DNA of 64,000 nt, from contig OU015530.1 in NCBI GenBank assembly GCA_907165065.1, positions 46,564,965 through 46,628,964 on the forward strand. Direction: 5' to 3'. Source of the stretch: Caprimulgus europaeus. Lineage: Eukaryota > Chordata > Aves > Caprimulgiformes > Caprimulgidae. Made by a program: the position numbers and the translations under genes. This document shows, one piece after another, positions 61,945-64,000 of this stretch. Position 1 is the first letter of the stretch. Each line of letters begins with the position of its first letter. The notes under the pieces were generated by a model. It saw only the letters and a list, made by a program, of their open reading frames with translations, had not been told where the DNA came from and searched no databases.

Positions 61945-62540
61945 CGACTCCTTAGGGGAGTGTTCCTGATACAGGCCAGCATGCCGTTGGCTTTCTTGGC
62001 CACCTGGGCACACCACTGACTCATGTTCAGCCGGCTATCGATCAACACCCCCAGGTCCCTCTCTGCTGATCAGCTCTCCAGCCACTCCTCCATGGGTGGG
62101 GGGCAGGGGTGTCCTGCAGCCAAAGTGCAGAACCCAGCATTGAAACTCATGCAGTTGGTCTTGACCTGTCAATCTAGTCTGTCCAGATCCCTCTGCAGAG
62201 CCTCCCTACTCTCAAGCAGACCAACACTTCCATCCAGCTTGGTGTTGCCTGCAAACTTACTGAGGGTGCACTTGATCCCCTTGATAAAGATGTTAAATGG
62301 GAGTGGGCCTAGTACTAGGCCCTGGGGAATACCACTCGTGACTGGCTGCCAACTGGATTTAACCCCATTCACGACCACTCTTTGGGCATGGCCATCCAGC
62401 CAGTTTTTACTCAGCAAAGTATATGCCCATTTGAGCCATGAGCAGCCAGTTTCTTTAGGAGAATGCTGTGGGAAACAGTGTCAAAGGCTTTACTAAAGTC
62501 CAGACAGACAATATCCACAGCCTTTCCTTCATCCACTAAT
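61945..62540 (-). mobile_element. CR1 LINE, internal RT fragment lacking both ends
   Basis: Minus-strand CR1 from the [20 protein letters not shown] region to [13 protein letters not shown], including [20 protein letters not shown] and [20 protein letters not shown]. The catalytic motif is ruined: FADD has become FAGN (codons at 62244-62249), and about five residues before it are missing. Unlike ordinary CR1 insertions this copy has no 3' tail, so its end was lost by later deletion or rearrangement. Confidence 0.93.
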
Positions 62541-62552
62541 GGATGAAGGAAA
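62523..62552. repeat. perfect 12-bp inverted repeat at the CR1 edge
   Basis: Arms TTTCCTTCATCC (62523-62534) and GGATGAAGGAAA (62541-62552) with the 6-nt loop ACTAAT. The left arm is CR1 sequence; the right arm lies just outside the point where CR1 similarity stops. Confidence 0.9.
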
Positions 62553-62825
62553 CTTCACTTAACTTCATTAGAACTAATCAGAAAAAAACATCTAATTTCC
62601 TTTAATTTTCTTCTCCTTCATGTGAAGGAGTGTAAATTATACAATCGTATACTGCTATATGGAACTGGCGGTATGCCTGTTTCCACAGTCTTACAGCATA
62701 ACTAAGGACCCCAAAGCAGAATGTAAGAAACGGGATTATATACAATCAAAAAAAGCTTTAACTGTAGCTGCCTGTTCTTAGATAGTAGACAGATGTGGGC
62801 TAACAGTCTTTTTTCCTCTTCCTAG

Positions 62826-62911
62826 CAATCATGATGGGACTGGGAAAAGAGTGGTGATGTTGGGATTTGTTAAAAATAAAAGATTTCAACACAGATTATC
62901 AGCACAAGGTG
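62826..62911 (+). other. candidate exon 2 of a plus-strand chain, 86 nt
   Basis: This has the most complete splice context in the window: a branch-point-like GGCTAAC about 25 nt upstream, the tract 'agtcttttttcctcttccta' ending in the acceptor TAG, and the donor AAGGTG|gtaagt. Only one frame is open (28 codons), reading NHDGTGKRVVMLGFVKNKRF and on, with a one-nucleotide carry-in and carry-out. The carry-in matches 61680-61788. No protein recognised. Confidence 0.25.
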
Positions 62912-63556
62912 GTAAGTATGAAGCTCATCCTCTTGATTTCCTGATTTGACAATCTCTGATGTCATGCCAGTGGGAACAGATTTCTGTAATGTCAGTTACA
63001 TGTAATGTTCAAACTGAAGCTTTTGAATATTTATGATACATGACTGGCTAAAAAAGATTTTATTACATTTAAAAATAGACCTTCAGATGTGAAAATCTGA
63101 GATCTCCTTAAAAAAGATTGTACAAGGAACTTAAGCTTCAAATTATACTATATCCTGCATAATAACTTTCTCTTGACTGAAAGTCAGGACTAATGCTTGA
63201 CCCTCTAGAACTAACATGGAAGCAACAGCGTTAGTCATGAATGAGCACATTTTTCTTATCCTATCTAACAGTTGTGAGCAAAACCAGACTTCAGATTTTT
63301 TTTTTTTTTGGGGACTTTGCTAATGTTTATTATTTACTTTGATAGAAGCAAAAAGAATTAATCCAGAATAAAATGCTGTAGCATGCAGGCTGATATGGAG
63401 CAGTCCAAGTTAATGTTGGCTTTTGAATACTGAAAAACTGTTCAGCTATCTGATCTGTAACTGATTGCCTGCCAAATTATGTTGGGAAAATGGTCAGTGT
63501 TTGCCTAGTTTGAGACTTTCTTTATCAGGCTGTATATACAGCTTGTTTCCACACAG

Positions 63557-63598
63557 GTTGCAGCTCAAACATAGTGTATTTGAGAAGTTCAGATCTTG
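63557..63598 (+). other. candidate exon 3 of a plus-strand chain, 42 nt
   Basis: Acceptor …gcttgtttccacacag and donor TCTTG|gtaaga. In the phase required by 62826-62911 it reads CSSNIVYLRSSDL and preserves the phase. The implied intron is 645 bp. Confidence 0.2.
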
Positions 63599-63941
63599 GT
63601 AAGAAAATTAATTCTTCATGTTATGTATAGACAGACTTTTAAAATATTTTTCCTGTTTATCCTTCTTTCCATATCTTTCACCTCTTTGCTAGCAGAGCTG
63701 TTGGACTCGCAACTCCACTCTGTGGCTTGATACAATTTTTATTATTTTGTTTTTTTAAGGCCCATGTCAACACTGTGGTTTCATATTGCAATCCTTTATT
63801 TTGGGAACCAGAAGGTTAAAGTCTTTAAGCTAGTCTGTTATAGTTTTTCTGACATACTGCAGTTAAGCATCTAGCTTTTTAGTTCGTGTAACCGTGTGTC
63901 ATATGGATATACATCTCCATGTATTCCTCTATTGCCTTCAG

Positions 63942-63979
63942 GTCTCTGCTTAGCAAGGCACCACAGTTCTCTTCCTAAG
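63942..63979 (+). other. candidate exon 4 of a plus-strand chain, 38 nt
   Basis: Acceptor …gtattcctctattgccttcag and consensus donor CTAAG|gtaagc. Only the phase required by the preceding candidate is open, reading LCLARHHSSLPK and ending in phase 0. The window ends 21 bp later, so any continuation is outside it. Confidence 0.2.
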
Positions 63980-64000
63980 GTAAGCCACCTACAAAGTAAA

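Overview
This is vertebrate nuclear DNA, almost certainly from a bird. The evidence is at least ten fragments of the avian LINE CR1, several ending in the diagnostic octamer tail (ATTCTATG)n, plus four LTR copies of two endogenous-retrovirus types that I know from bird genomes. The rest is AT-rich, with many mononucleotide and short tandem runs, as expected of a gene desert or very large introns. I recognise no complete protein-coding gene, tRNA, rRNA, CRISPR array or bacterial feature. Most open frames of 60-200 codons are chance frames or lie inside repeats.

Layout. 1-5177: unique DNA with one 3' CR1 piece (210-575, minus). 5178-5352: long CTTT microsatellite. 5353-17294: unique DNA with TAAAA and TAAA microsatellites (8931-9031, 9377-9411) and an A-rich/pyrimidine-rich pair (15062-15110, 15189-15274). 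17295-17913: CR1, plus. 23293-23920: solo ERVL-type LTR, minus. 31070 to about 33110: the largest CR1, minus, with most of its reverse transcriptase readable. 37802 to about 38969: a different, GC-rich LTR with internal ~50-60 bp repeats and a run of 30 C. 42954-43598: solo ERVL-type LTR, plus, with a perfect 5-bp target-site duplication. 52175-53419: a composite of CR1, a second CR1 scrap and a 5'-truncated ERVL-type LTR. 61945-62540: CR1 internal fragment, minus, with a perfect 12-bp inverted repeat at its edge.

Possible genic content is limited to small exon-like segments with canonical splice signals. The best are a minus-strand chain at 57192-55259 around a 178-bp segment with 59 open codons, and a plus-strand chain of four short segments at 61680-63979 that keeps one frame. 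By my rough estimate, good-looking acceptor/donor pairs arise by chance about twenty times per strand in a window this size. These are therefore hypotheses, and the two chains need not both be real. I name no gene for either.

The elements do not form a working system. They are dead copies: 5'-truncated LINEs with stops and frameshifts, and solo LTRs without retroviral coding DNA. The story of the window is one of insertion, truncation and LTR-LTR recombination.
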